NCBI GenBank assembly: GCA_910577655.1 | Contig: CAJTOW010000011.1 | Span: forward strand, 1-55,286 | Direction: 5' to 3' | Origin: an uncultured Lachnospiraceae bacterium | Lineage (GTDB): Bacteria > Bacillota > Clostridia > Lachnospirales > Lachnospiraceae | DNA: 55,286 nucleotides | Part shown: positions 25,027 through 32,886 of the stretch, one piece after another | Layout: every line of letters starts with the position of its first letter | Position numbering within the stretch: position 1 is the stretch's first letter | Program-made: the position numbers and the translations under genes | Notes under the pieces: generated by a model | Databases searched by the model: none | The model's input: only the letters and a program-made list of their open reading frames with translations | Told to the model about the DNA's origin: nothing

Positions 25027-25968
25027 CTATGGCCATCTTCCCTCCGGCTGTCCGGCATAGCCGTTTTCGGCTCCGCGGTTTTCAGGAAAAGAACTGTTTT
25101 CCCTGGAATCTGGCCAGAAGCTTCCCCAGGGATCCTCAAAGAAAGGGCTCCCGTTCCGGTCGCCATCCGGCCCCCCATAAGCCTTTCCCCCATAGAAACC
25201 GCTTCCGTTTTCCTCCCTGGTGCTGATCCGGTAAAGGTGGATCAGAGTACAGAAGAAGTAAGGGATCACCCACAGAAATCCAAGCCCCAGACTGAGAAGT
25301 CCCAGAACCGACATTCCCAGAAATCCGGGACACAGACATACCAGCCTCCAACCTTCTGTCGCCACAAAATGCCACCCTGCCGCCAGACACTCCCCGATCC
25401 TCCAGGCTCCCTGCCCATGAAAGGACTTCTCCAGGCACTCCATTGCCTCTGTGAGAGCTGCCAGCATCCAGAACAGGACCACCAGCTCCAGGATCACCGA
25501 AATCAGGCTGCCTGCAGATAACAGCCACCCAGCCAGACGCCCTTCTCCTGCCATAGCCAGAACAAACAGCATCCCACCTGGCACAAGAGCCGCCGTCCCG
25601 GCCAGAATAAACACCAGCCACAGTGCGGCAAAACGCAGCGGAGTACAGGACAATGCAAAGAACAGATCCCCTGTGCCTGCCCGCCTTCCAGAGCAGATCT
25701 GATAGCAGATCCGGAATTCTCCTGTCATAAAAACTGCCGCTGTCACGGTACCGATCAGATAACAGAACCCAAAAAGGACCAGACCTGCCATTTTCTCAGG
25801 CTTTTGGGGCATGGCCATGGATATAAGGAACAGCCCGGTTCCCCTGCATATCCCTACCAGCATAAAATTCAGAAACCATGCCAGCAGAAGTGATCCGCTG
25901 GCCGCTCCATAGTTTCCCAGCAGGCTGGTTCTGGCCATGAGTTTCCCATAGGAAGTCCGCTCTCTCAT
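25027..25968 (-). CDS. Multi-pass membrane protein of unknown function
   Basis: Integral membrane protein of 313 residues with about six hydrophobic segments (roughly 25-55, 65-90, 115-145, 150-180 and 210-245). The layout resembles DUF975-type proteins but I cannot confirm it. The C-terminal 55 residues are Gly-, Asn- and Pro-rich and hydrophilic. The start at 25968 overlaps the stop of the upstream gene by four bases (ATGA), so it is translationally coupled to it. It is the last gene of the metNIQ transcription unit as far as spacing shows. Confidence 0.7.
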   Translation of the reverse strand: MRERTSYGKLMARTSLLGNYGAASGSLLLAWFLNFMLVGICRGTGLFLISMAMPQKPEKMAGLVLFGFCYLIGTVTAAVFMTGEFRICYQICSGRRAGTGDLFFALSCTPLRFAALWLVFILAGTAALVPGGMLFVLAMAGEGRLAGWLLSAGSLISVILELVVLFWMLAALTEAMECLEKSFHGQGAWRIGECLAAGWHFVATEGWRLVCLCPGFLGMSVLGLLSLGLGFLWVIPYFFCTLIHLYRISTREENGSGFYGGKAYGGPDGDRNGSPFFEDPWGSFWPDSRENSSFPENRGAENGYAGQPEGRWP

Positions 25969-26375
25969 ATCCGCATCCCCCCCATCCATAAGCCTTTAAG
26001 CAAATTATCAGGAACCAGAATATCCGGATACACCGGAAGGTTCTGAACCGGTGGGTCATAGACCGTCCAGCCGCTGCCTGCCACCATCAGCGCCAGAAAG
26101 ATCCCCCAGATCAGGACACTGACCCCCACCACAATACCAGAAAGGATCACGCCTGCCTTGGCCTGCCCGTCCATGGGTTCCCCGTTCCTGGACAACAGGG
26201 CAAAGAGAATTCCCAGACTTCCAAAGGCAATCCCCACATAACAGCAGCAGAAGGTCATGGCTGCAAGGATTCCCATGACAAGGGAAGCAGTCGCCATGTT
26301 ATTTGGCGACTGCTTTCCGTATCCATATGAAATTTCAGGGGGATTTCCATACATTACCTGTTCCTGATGCTTCAT
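25965..26375 (-). CDS. DUF4190-like small membrane protein
   Basis: 136 residues: a hydrophilic N-terminus rich in Gly, Tyr, Asn and Pro, then two hydrophobic helices with the pattern ATASLVMGILAAMTFCCCYVG and QAKAGVILSGIVVG, quoted in parts (NMATASLVMGILAAM; AKAGVILSGIVVG). This is the usual look of DUF4190 proteins. ATG 26375 follows AAAGGAG, 16 bases after metQ. Function unknown; position suggests coexpression with the methionine transporter. Confidence 0.75.
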   Translation of the reverse strand: MKHQEQVMYGNPPEISYGYGKQSPNNMATASLVMGILAAMTFCCCYVGIAFGSLGILFALLSRNGEPMDGQAKAGVILSGIVVGVSVLIWGIFLALMVAGSGWTVYDPPVQNLPVYPDILVPDNLLKGLWMGGMRI

Positions 26376-26391
26376 ATCTACTCCTTTAATA

Positions 26392-27312
26392 TCAGAACAG
26401 CGGAACCACTGCTCCTGCATAGGTATCTTCAATAAACTGTTTGATCTCGTCGCTGGTGAGTACCTCAACCAGAGCCAGGACCGCCTCATCCTGGTCGTGT
26501 CCCTCCTGGACAGCCACTACATTGCCATAGGTGGTAGCCGCGATGGAAGCGGCATCCTCGATGGCCAGAGCATCAGCAACCTTTAAGCCCGCATCGATGG
26601 CATAGTTTCCATTGATAACAGCAATATCCACATCCTGCAGGGAACGTGGAATCTGGGCTGCCTCGATCTCCAGGATCTCCAGATTCTTCGGATTCTCTAC
26701 TACATCGGTTTTGGTGGCATTTAATCCGGCGCCCTCTTTCAGCTTCAGAAGTCCCTGAGCCTCCAGAAGCAGCAGCGCGCGGGCCTCGTTGGTGGCATCA
26801 TTAGGCACGGCTACCTTTGCCTTATCAGGAAGGGATTCCAGATCAGAAGTCTTGCCTGCATAGATTCCAAAGGGCTCATAATGAATGGCTGCCGCCGATA
26901 CCAGCTTCGTGCCGTTCTCCTCACAGAACTGTTCCAGGTAAGGAAGATGCTGGAAATAGTTGGCATCCAGATCCCCATGATCCAGGGCCAGGTTAGGCTG
27001 TACATAATCAGTATATTCCTTCACCACCAGCTTATAGCCTTTTGCTTCCATGGCTGACACTGCCGCCTCCAGGATCTCCGCATGGGGAGCCGGACTGGCG
27101 CCTACCACGACCTCCACAAGTTCAGCCGGGGCCTCACTTTCTGCTGCCTCTGACTCACTTCCTGCCTCTGACTCACTTCCTGTCTCTGCCTCCTTAGCCG
27201 TGTCTACTGCCTGGGTAGCTGCCCCAGTCGTCTCTGCAGGCTTGCTTGTGCCGCAGCCAGTCACAGATGCCGCCAATACTGTAGCCAGTACAATACCAAG
27301 TGTCCTTTTCAT
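26392..27312 (-). CDS. metQ: Methionine-binding lipoprotein MetQ
   Basis: NlpA-family substrate-binding lipoprotein of the D/L-methionine ABC importer, 306 residues. It has a signal peptide and lipobox (SVTGC), a Glu/Ser/Ala-rich linker (residues 30-60), then VVVGASPAPHAEILEA, HGDLDANYFQHLPYLEQF and ALLLLEAQGLLKL, all typical. Tandem SESEAGSESEAAESEA in the linker is low complexity. ATG 27312 follows GAGGAGG. A 136-bp mobile element separates it from metI. Confidence 0.95.
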   Translation of the reverse strand: MKRTLGIVLATVLAASVTGCGTSKPAETTGAATQAVDTAKEAETGSESEAGSESEAAESEAPAELVEVVVGASPAPHAEILEAAVSAMEAKGYKLVVKEYTDYVQPNLALDHGDLDANYFQHLPYLEQFCEENGTKLVSAAAIHYEPFGIYAGKTSDLESLPDKAKVAVPNDATNEARALLLLEAQGLLKLKEGAGLNATKTDVVENPKNLEILEIEAAQIPRSLQDVDIAVINGNYAIDAGLKVADALAIEDAASIAATTYGNVVAVQEGHDQDEAVLALVEVLTSDEIKQFIEDTYAGAVVPLF

Positions 27313-27345
27313 AATTCTTTCCTCCTCAAATGAAATATTTATCTG

Positions 27346-27363
27346 GTGGGCAGATCTGCCCAC
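27346..27363. promoter_or_regulatory. Perfect 18-base palindrome before metQ
   Basis: GTGGGCAGATCTGCCCAC is its own complement and lies 34 bases upstream of the metQ ATG. It could be an operator or an RNA hairpin. Nothing else identifies it. Confidence 0.35.
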
Positions 27364-27489
27364 AGCCCTGGAATACAATCCCGGAATGTGCAGCTGTTTT
27401 GCAGCTTCACAGCTGCCGGGATCATACAGATGTCTCCAGAGCCGATCAACCGCCGCGCCTGAAACCGGCAGGACGGATAATCCTCTGTC

Positions 27490-27625
27490 GTAACAGTTCA
27501 GATACCCCTTGAACTGTTACAGCATCTGCCCATGAAAATCGCTACGCGATGGGGCAGATGCCCTCCGACCACTACATTTTCATACGGTCAGCGCAGCAAG
27601 TGCGCAGACCTGTCTGAACTGTTAC
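27490..27625 (-). mobile_element. 136-bp MITE-like element, copy A2
   Basis: Same length and ends as copy A1, in opposite orientation. It is flanked by a perfect 8-base duplication CCTCTGTC (27482-27489 and 27626-27633). The right duplication overlaps the metI stop codon, so the element landed right at the end of metI within the operon. The interval 27313-27631 (319 bases) holds this element and the palindrome above, with no gene. Confidence 0.88.
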
Positions 27626-27631
27626 CCTCTG

Positions 27632-28297
27632 TCACCGGATCCGCTTGTCGCTGACCCTGGCCAGCCGCATCCCGGCCTCCTGGATGATCTGCACAATGAT
27701 CACCAGAATCGCTACTGTCAAAAACATCATATCTGTCTGATACCGGTAATACCCATAGTTGATGGCAATGGTTCCCAGACCGCCGCCGCCGGTAAATCCG
27801 GCCATGGCCGAATATCCCAGAATCGTGGTGATGGAGATAGCCGCCCCCACCAGAAGGGAGGGCTTGGCCTCCGGAAGCAGTACCTTCCAGATGATCTGGA
27901 ATGTGGATGCCCCCATGGACTTGGCTGCCTCGATCACCCCTGCATCCACCTCTTTAAAGGAGGATTCCACCATCCGCGCAATATAGGGGGCCGCCGCGAT
28001 CACCAGAGGCGGAACCACGGCCTTGGCTCCCAGAGTCGTCCCCACCAGAAAGCGGGTGATCGGCAGCACCATGATCAGCAGGATCATAAAGGGGATGGAA
28101 CGCAGCAGATTGATGACAATTCCCAGCACCTGCTGCAGCACCGGAATGGGACGTATCCCATCCTTATCCGTTACCACCAGGATGATCCCCAGAGGGATCC
28201 CGATCAGATAGGAAATCGCCGACGACGCAAATACCATAAACAGAGTCTCCCAGATCCCTATCCTCACCAGCTCTATAATCTCAGGACTAAATATCAT
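27632..28297 (-). CDS. metI: Methionine ABC transporter permease MetI
   Basis: Membrane subunit of the methionine importer, 221 residues with five hydrophobic segments. The EAA loop reads AAKSMGASTFQIIWKVLLPEAKPSL, shown here as SMGASTFQIIWKVLLPEA. Its start overlaps the end of metN by 11 bases. The stop codon touches the insertion site of the 136-bp element. Confidence 0.95.
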   Translation of the reverse strand: MIFSPEIIELVRIGIWETLFMVFASSAISYLIGIPLGIILVVTDKDGIRPIPVLQQVLGIVINLLRSIPFMILLIMVLPITRFLVGTTLGAKAVVPPLVIAAAPYIARMVESSFKEVDAGVIEAAKSMGASTFQIIWKVLLPEAKPSLLVGAAISITTILGYSAMAGFTGGGGLGTIAINYGYYRYQTDMMFLTVAILVIIVQIIQEAGMRLARVSDKRIR

Positions 28298-29306
28298 CTC
28301 CCGTCACCTCCTCAAACAGAATTTTCACGGATTTCAGATAATTCAGGGCACGGTTGGCATCGGTCTCATCCTCCGGCAGCTGGACGATCATCTGCCCTAC
28401 TGCCTTTCCCCCGATATCCCTGGTAGACGCATACATAATATTCACCGGAACCTTGCTGGCCAGGATCATATTGGCGATCACCGGCTCCATGGATTCCCTG
28501 CCGTCGAAGGTGATACGGATCTTCCGGGAATTGTCAAACCTGACATTCTCCACCGCGTCCCCCAGAATAAGCTGGCGGCCGATCCTGGATTTGGGATCCG
28601 TAAAGATGTCGGAGACATTCCCCACCTCAGCGATGTGGCTGTGGTCAATGATAGCCACCCGGTCGCAGATCGCTTCGATCACGGCCATCTCATGGGTGAT
28701 GACGATCACCGTAATCCCCAGATCCTGGTTGATCTGCTTAAGCAGCTGCAGAATCGACTTGGTGGTGTTGGGATCCAGGGCGCTTGTAGCCTCATCACAA
28801 AGGATCACTTTCGGGCTGGTAGCAATGGCACGGGCGATGGCCACCCGCTGCTTCTGCCCGCCTGACAGCTGCGCCGGATAGGCTTTGGCCCTATCCTCAA
28901 GCCCCACCAGCTTTAAAAGCTCCAGGGCCCTGGCCTGGGCCTTGGCCTTGGTAAAACCTGCGATCTCCATGGGGAAACATATGTTGCGTATTACATTTCT
29001 CTGGGCCAGCAGATTGAACTGCTGGAAGATCATGCCCATGGACTGTCTGGCCTTGCGCTGTTCCCGCTCCGGCAGCGCCGCCAGATTCTGTCCCTCAAAA
29101 ATCACCTCCCCGGAGGTAGGGATCTCCAGCATATTGATACAGCGCACCAGAGTACTCTTCCCCGCTCCCGAGAGGCCGATGATTCCGAAGATCTCCCCTC
29201 TCCTGATATCCAGATTGATATCATCCAGCGCCACCACTGGACCGTTCGCTGTCTTAAATTCTTTTCCCATGCCTTTCAGCTGGATAATCGGTGCCTCTCC
29301 TGTCAT
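28287..29306 (-). CDS. metN: Methionine ABC transporter ATPase MetN
   Basis: ATP-binding subunit, 339 residues. Walker A is GLSGAGKST, Q-loop FQQFNLL, signature LSGGQKQR, Walker B VILCDEATSALDP, and H-loop VITHEM. The C-terminal NIL domain (about 265-335) binds methionine for feedback inhibition in MetN proteins. The symbol is supported by the NIL domain and by metI and metQ next to it. It is the first structural gene after the leader described below. Confidence 0.96.
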   Translation of the reverse strand: MTGEAPIIQLKGMGKEFKTANGPVVALDDINLDIRRGEIFGIIGLSGAGKSTLVRCINMLEIPTSGEVIFEGQNLAALPEREQRKARQSMGMIFQQFNLLAQRNVIRNICFPMEIAGFTKAKAQARALELLKLVGLEDRAKAYPAQLSGGQKQRVAIARAIATSPKVILCDEATSALDPNTTKSILQLLKQINQDLGITVIVITHEMAVIEAICDRVAIIDHSHIAEVGNVSDIFTDPKSRIGRQLILGDAVENVRFDNSRKIRITFDGRESMEPVIANMILASKVPVNIMYASTRDIGGKAVGQMIVQLPEDETDANRALNYLKSVKILFEEVTGDDI

Positions 29307-29366
29307 AAGTCTGTCCCTTTCCCATTGGTACTTTGTATCGGTTCTTTATATATGAAGAACAAAAGC

Positions 29367-29396
29367 AAAAAAAGCGCAAGCCTGCATAGACTTGCG
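29367..29396 (-). terminator. Attenuator terminator in the metNIQ leader
   Basis: Minus-strand CGCAAG and CTTGCG enclose a 10-base loop and are followed by C and seven T (A run at 29367-29373). It lies 60 bases before metN, between promoter and gene, so it can only act as a leader (conditional) terminator. The loop contains CTATGCAG (29382-29389), which can pair with TTGCATGG (29442-29449) just after the leader peptide stop codon. Confidence 0.75.
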
Positions 29397-29449
29397 ATCG
29401 TGAATCCGGTGCCACCGGTACTATATGATTCCTTCCACAATCCATGCAA

Positions 29450-29545
29450 CTATCTCTGACTATTTAAGCATACGAACATACGGCACATGCACATCATGCC
29501 GTTCATCATAGCCATATTCATCTCCATAGTTGTCTGGTATGCCAT
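29450..29545 (-). CDS. Methionine-rich leader peptide of metNIQ
   Basis: A 31-codon frame with 10 Met and 3 Cys residues; the core reads MEMNMAMMNGMMCMCRM. The ATG at 29545 follows GGAG with normal spacing and the frame ends at TAG 29450-29452. It starts about 35 bases after the predicted transcription start and ends about 55 bases before a terminator hairpin. Enrichment in both sulphur amino acids fits ribosome-mediated attenuation: with scarce methionyl-tRNA the ribosome stalls early and the antiterminator forms; with plenty it reaches the stop, covers TTGCATGG, and the terminator forms. SAM-riboswitch (S-box) motifs are not seen. Function is inferred from composition and layout; I have not matched it to a known leader. 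Confidence 0.75.
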   Translation of the reverse strand: MAYQTTMEMNMAMMNGMMCMCRMFVCLNSQR

Positions 29546-29585
29546 GGTATATCTCCAATCACATCAATTTATCTTGTTAAAGCGT

Positions 29586-29614
29586 ATTTTACGCCAGCAG
29601 AAACGATTTGTCAA
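29586..29614 (-). promoter_or_regulatory. Promoter of metNIQ
   Basis: Minus-strand TTGACA (29609-29614, perfect consensus) and TAAAAT (29586-29591) are 17 bases apart. Transcription should start near 29579, leaving a leader of about 270 bases. The -35 lies 12 bases from a family B repeat end. Confidence 0.75.
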
Positions 29615-29625
29615 GCATATTTTGC

Positions 29626-29833
29626 GTTACAATTCAAGAGGCGGGGAAAGCTTTGGTAACAGTTCAGACAGGTCTGCGCACTCGCTGCGCTGACCGCGCG
29701 AAAACGTAGTGGTCGGAGGGCATCTGCCCCATCGCGTAGCGATTCTCATGGGCAGATGCCATAACAGTTCAGGGGGTATCTGAACTGTTACAAGCTTTTT
29801 CCAGAGCGTCCCCCCGGCCCCATGAACTGTTAC
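29626..29833 (+). repeat. Short family B-like repeat interrupted by a family A element
   Basis: The ends GTTACAATTCAAGAGGCGGGG and CCGGCCCCATGAACTGTTAC are imperfect inverted repeats of the family B type. A 136-bp element sits in the middle. Without it the host repeat is only about 65 bases. It separates the metNIQ promoter from the end of pepV. The first end is quoted here as GTTACAATTCAAGAGGCG. Confidence 0.6.
29656..29791 (+). mobile_element. 136-bp MITE-like element, copy A3
   Basis: Third full copy, again exactly 136 bases, GTAACAGTTCAGACA to TATCTGAACTGTTAC. Flanks are AAGCTTTG (29648-29655) and AAGCTTTT (29792-29799), a target duplication with one mismatch. The internal hairpins are as in copies A1 and A2. 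Confidence 0.85.
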
Positions 29834-29842
29834 TAAAAATCA

Positions 29843-31249
29843 TTATCCGCACAGCTCCACAATGATCTGCGCAAACATCGCCGCGCTTACCACAAGCTCG
29901 TCCACCACTGCAAACTCGTCCGCCCCATGCATCCGGTTATCCGTCCCCGGCATGGAGGCCCCGAAGGCCACTCCGTTCTTTAAACTGTGGACATAAGTCC
30001 CTCCGCCGATGGCCAGACACTCCCCCTTCTGCCCGGTATAACGCTCATACACCCTCAGAAGTGTCCGGACGAATGCACTGTCCCCGCTTACCTGATGAGG
30101 CGGAGTCATGGAATCATTAAGAAGTGCAAAACCCTTGTCCGCCATATTGGACATAATCACCTTCAACACATTCTCCTCGTTCCCGCACACCGGCACACGG
30201 CTGTCAAACTGGCCGTCAATCTCGGAATCATCCACCTTCAGCATGGAAAATGCCAGGGTGATCCGGCCGGATACCTGATCCTCCATATCCACCCCCAGGG
30301 CCGTCCCATGTACATCCCCATGGGGCATCAGGGCTTCCAGATGGCGTACCAGCTCCATCTGTCTGCTGGCGGCCAGAGGCAGACTGCAGATATAAGCCAG
30401 CAGACCCGTGAGCGCATTGTTCCCTTCCTCTGGAGTGGACGCATGGGCACCCTCTCCTATGGCCGTGACCGTGCAGCATGCCCCCTCTGGCTCCAGCTCA
30501 AACCTCACCCCGGTCCGGCTCTCAAGCTCTGCCGCCTTTTGGGCCAGCACCGTCTGGTCCAGGCCTTCTACCACAGCCTTCGCTTTTCCAGGCACCACGT
30601 TGGTCTTCACCCCTGCTTCGATCTTCACCAGTCTTGGCAGCGTCCCTGAAGGCTCATACTGGGCGGTAAAATGTCCCGCCAGTCTGCCCTTCTCTACATT
30701 AACCACCGGATACTCCCCATCCGGTGAAAAGGTCATGGGCGCTTCCTTCTCCTTGCTGTAATAATACCGGATATCCGAACTTCCGCACTCTTCATCGGTT
30801 CCCAGGATCAGACGCACATTTTTCTTTAAGGGGATCCCCAGCTCCTTCACACAGCGCATGGCATAAAGAGCCGCCACAGCCGGTCCCTTGTCGTCGGAGC
30901 TACCCCGGCCATAGAGCTTCCCGTCCTTTTCCACGGGGGCATATGCTTCTGTCACCGTCCAGCCTTCCCCGGCAGGCACCACATCCAGATGGGCCAGGAT
31001 ATCAAGCTGCTTAGGCAGCGTACTATCAAAATCCACACAGCCCACATACCCGTCATAATCTACCGTTTCGAATCCATAGCCTTCCGCCATATCCAGAGCC
31101 GCGTCCAGACACTCCGCAGCCCCTGGTCCATAAGGCATATCCTCCTCTGCCGGCATTCTCTCACTGTTGATACGGCACAACTCACAGACATCCGCCACCA
31201 GCTCCTGCCGGTGAGTCTCCATATATGCTTCAATCTTTTCCTTGTACAT
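29843..31249 (-). CDS. pepV: M20 family dipeptidase, PepV/Sapep type
   Basis: Zinc or manganese dipeptidase of 468 residues, cytosolic. Motifs are LDILAHLDVVPAGEGW, LYGRGSSDDKGPAVAALYAM (given here as YGRGSSDDKGP), GTDEECGSSD and YPVVNVEKG, which are typical of PepV. The large lid domain follows. It lies 18 bases before (downstream of) prfC on the same strand and probably shares its transcript. Role: breaking down imported dipeptides. Confidence 0.92.
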   Translation of the reverse strand: MYKEKIEAYMETHRQELVADVCELCRINSERMPAEEDMPYGPGAAECLDAALDMAEGYGFETVDYDGYVGCVDFDSTLPKQLDILAHLDVVPAGEGWTVTEAYAPVEKDGKLYGRGSSDDKGPAVAALYAMRCVKELGIPLKKNVRLILGTDEECGSSDIRYYYSKEKEAPMTFSPDGEYPVVNVEKGRLAGHFTAQYEPSGTLPRLVKIEAGVKTNVVPGKAKAVVEGLDQTVLAQKAAELESRTGVRFELEPEGACCTVTAIGEGAHASTPEEGNNALTGLLAYICSLPLAASRQMELVRHLEALMPHGDVHGTALGVDMEDQVSGRITLAFSMLKVDDSEIDGQFDSRVPVCGNEENVLKVIMSNMADKGFALLNDSMTPPHQVSGDSAFVRTLLRVYERYTGQKGECLAIGGGTYVHSLKNGVAFGASMPGTDNRMHGADEFAVVDELVVSAAMFAQIIVELCG

Positions 31250-31267
31250 ACGCTTCTCCTTCTCTTA

Positions 31268-32860
31268 TTACTCCCGGCCAAACTCACAAAGCTTCAGCCC
31301 CGGGTTCCGCTCCAGCACCATTCCCACGCTCCAGCTGTTGACAAACAGAAGCAGCGGATTATCCCGCAGATCCTTGATCCGCTTCATATCTGACGTACCC
31401 TGGATCTTCGCCACATCCACCTGGGACTTGTTCTCGATCCATCGGATATACTCATAGGGAAGCTTCTCCAGCTTCACCTCCACATTGTACTCATTCTCCA
31501 GGCGGTAAGTCAGCACCTCGAACTGCAGCTCACCCACTACCCCCACGATGATCTCCTCCATACCTGTGTTGAACTCCTGGAATATCTGGATGGCACCCTC
31601 CTGGGCGATCTGGGTGACTCCTTTAAGGAACTGCTTCCGTTTCATGGTATCCATCTGCCGCACCCTGGCGAAATGCTCCGGCGCAAAAGTGGGAATCCCC
31701 TCGAATTCAAACTTCTCGCTGGAAGCGCACAGCGTATCCCCGATGGAAAAGATCCCCGGATCAAACACACCGATGATATCCCCGGCATAGGCCTCCTCCA
31801 CGATCTTGCGGTCCTGGGCCATCATCTGCTGGGGCTGGGACAGGCGCAGCTTCTTCCCGCCCTGGATATGGCTGACCTCCATGCCTGCCTCGAACTTGCC
31901 GGACACGATCCGCATAAAGGCGATCCTGTCCCTGTGGGCCTTGTTCATATTGGCCTGGATCTTGAACACAAAAGCGGAAAACGCCTCTCCGAAGGGATCC
32001 ACCTCCCCGGTCTTGGTTTTCCTCGGCAGCGGGGATGAGGTCATCTTCAGGAAATGCTGCAGAAAGGTCTCCACACCAAAGTTGGTAAGGGCTGACCCGA
32101 AAAATACCGGTGACAGATCGCCCTGGCTGACCCGCTCCTGGCCGAACTCATCCGCCGCACCATCCAGCAGCTCGATCTCGTCCAGAAGCTGCTGGTGATA
32201 GTCATAGCCGATCCGTCCGTCCACATTGTCCCCGTCCAGGGTAAATGTCTCTGACGCGATCTCCTTCTGTCCGCCCATAGCTGCCGTGAAGGTGGTGATC
32301 TCTTTCGTGAACCGGTCATAAACTCCCTTGAAATTCTTGCCGCAGCCGATGGGCCAGTTGATGGGGCAGGTGCGGATGCCAAGAACATGTTCAATATCAT
32401 CCAGCAGATCGAAGGGATCCTTAGCCTCCCGGTCAAACTTATTGATAAAGGTAAAGATCGGAATCCCCCGCATGACGCAGACCTTGAACAGCTTGATGGT
32501 CTGGGCCTCCACGCCCTTGGAGCCGTCGATAACCATGACCGCGCTGTCCGCCGCCATCAGGGTCCTATAGGTATCCTCCGAGAAGTCCTGATGCCCCGGA
32601 GTATCCAGAATATTGATACAGAAACCATCATATTCAAACTGAAGCACCGACGAGGTAACAGAGATTCCACGCTCCTTCTCGATCTCCATCCAGTCAGAGA
32701 CCGCATGTCTGGCGGCTTTCCTTCCCTTTACGGTACCTGCCAGATTGATGGCTCCGCCGTACAGGAGGAATTTCTCCGTCAGCGTGGTCTTACCGGCATC
32801 CGGATGGGAAATGATGGCAAAGGTTCTTCTTTTCCTGATTTCTTCATTCATATTTGACAA
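31268..32860 (-). CDS. prfC: Peptide chain release factor 3
   Basis: GTPase that recycles RF1 and RF2 after termination, about 530 residues. P-loop SHPDAGKTTLTEK, G2/G3 region GISVTSSVLQF and LDTPGHQDFSEDT, G4 NKFDRE. The start is uncertain: GGAGG lies eight bases before a TTG at 32860, and this spacing is better than for the ATG at 32851. A frame open to 32890 is not preferred. It follows the esterase gene by 26 bases. Confidence 0.94.
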   Translation of the reverse strand: MSNMNEEIRKRRTFAIISHPDAGKTTLTEKFLLYGGAINLAGTVKGRKAARHAVSDWMEIEKERGISVTSSVLQFEYDGFCINILDTPGHQDFSEDTYRTLMAADSAVMVIDGSKGVEAQTIKLFKVCVMRGIPIFTFINKFDREAKDPFDLLDDIEHVLGIRTCPINWPIGCGKNFKGVYDRFTKEITTFTAAMGGQKEIASETFTLDGDNVDGRIGYDYHQQLLDEIELLDGAADEFGQERVSQGDLSPVFFGSALTNFGVETFLQHFLKMTSSPLPRKTKTGEVDPFGEAFSAFVFKIQANMNKAHRDRIAFMRIVSGKFEAGMEVSHIQGGKKLRLSQPQQMMAQDRKIVEEAYAGDIIGVFDPGIFSIGDTLCASSEKFEFEGIPTFAPEHFARVRQMDTMKRKQFLKGVTQIAQEGAIQIFQEFNTGMEEIIVGVVGELQFEVLTYRLENEYNVEVKLEKLPYEYIRWIENKSQVDVAKIQGTSDMKRIKDLRDNPLLLFVNSWSVGMVLERNPGLKLCEFGRE

Positions 32861-32886
32861 GGGTCTGTCCTCCGTATCTGCTCTTT

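Noticed and set aside
27541..27620. CRISPR-like or tandem repeat signal from recurring ATCTGCCC/GGGCAGAT motifs.
   Set aside because: These are hairpin arms of the 136-bp element, not spaced repeats.
29367..29460. Possible T-box riboswitch: GGTGGCACCG (minus strand, near 29408-29419) resembles the T-box core.
   Set aside because: The bulge would be TGGC, which needs a tRNA discriminator G, while tRNA-Met normally has A. I see no stem I with a convincing specifier loop, and the Met-rich frame explains the leader better. It remains a lesser alternative.
29307..29614. SAM riboswitch (S-box) before metNIQ.
   Set aside because: The conserved S-box core sequences are not found in the leader.
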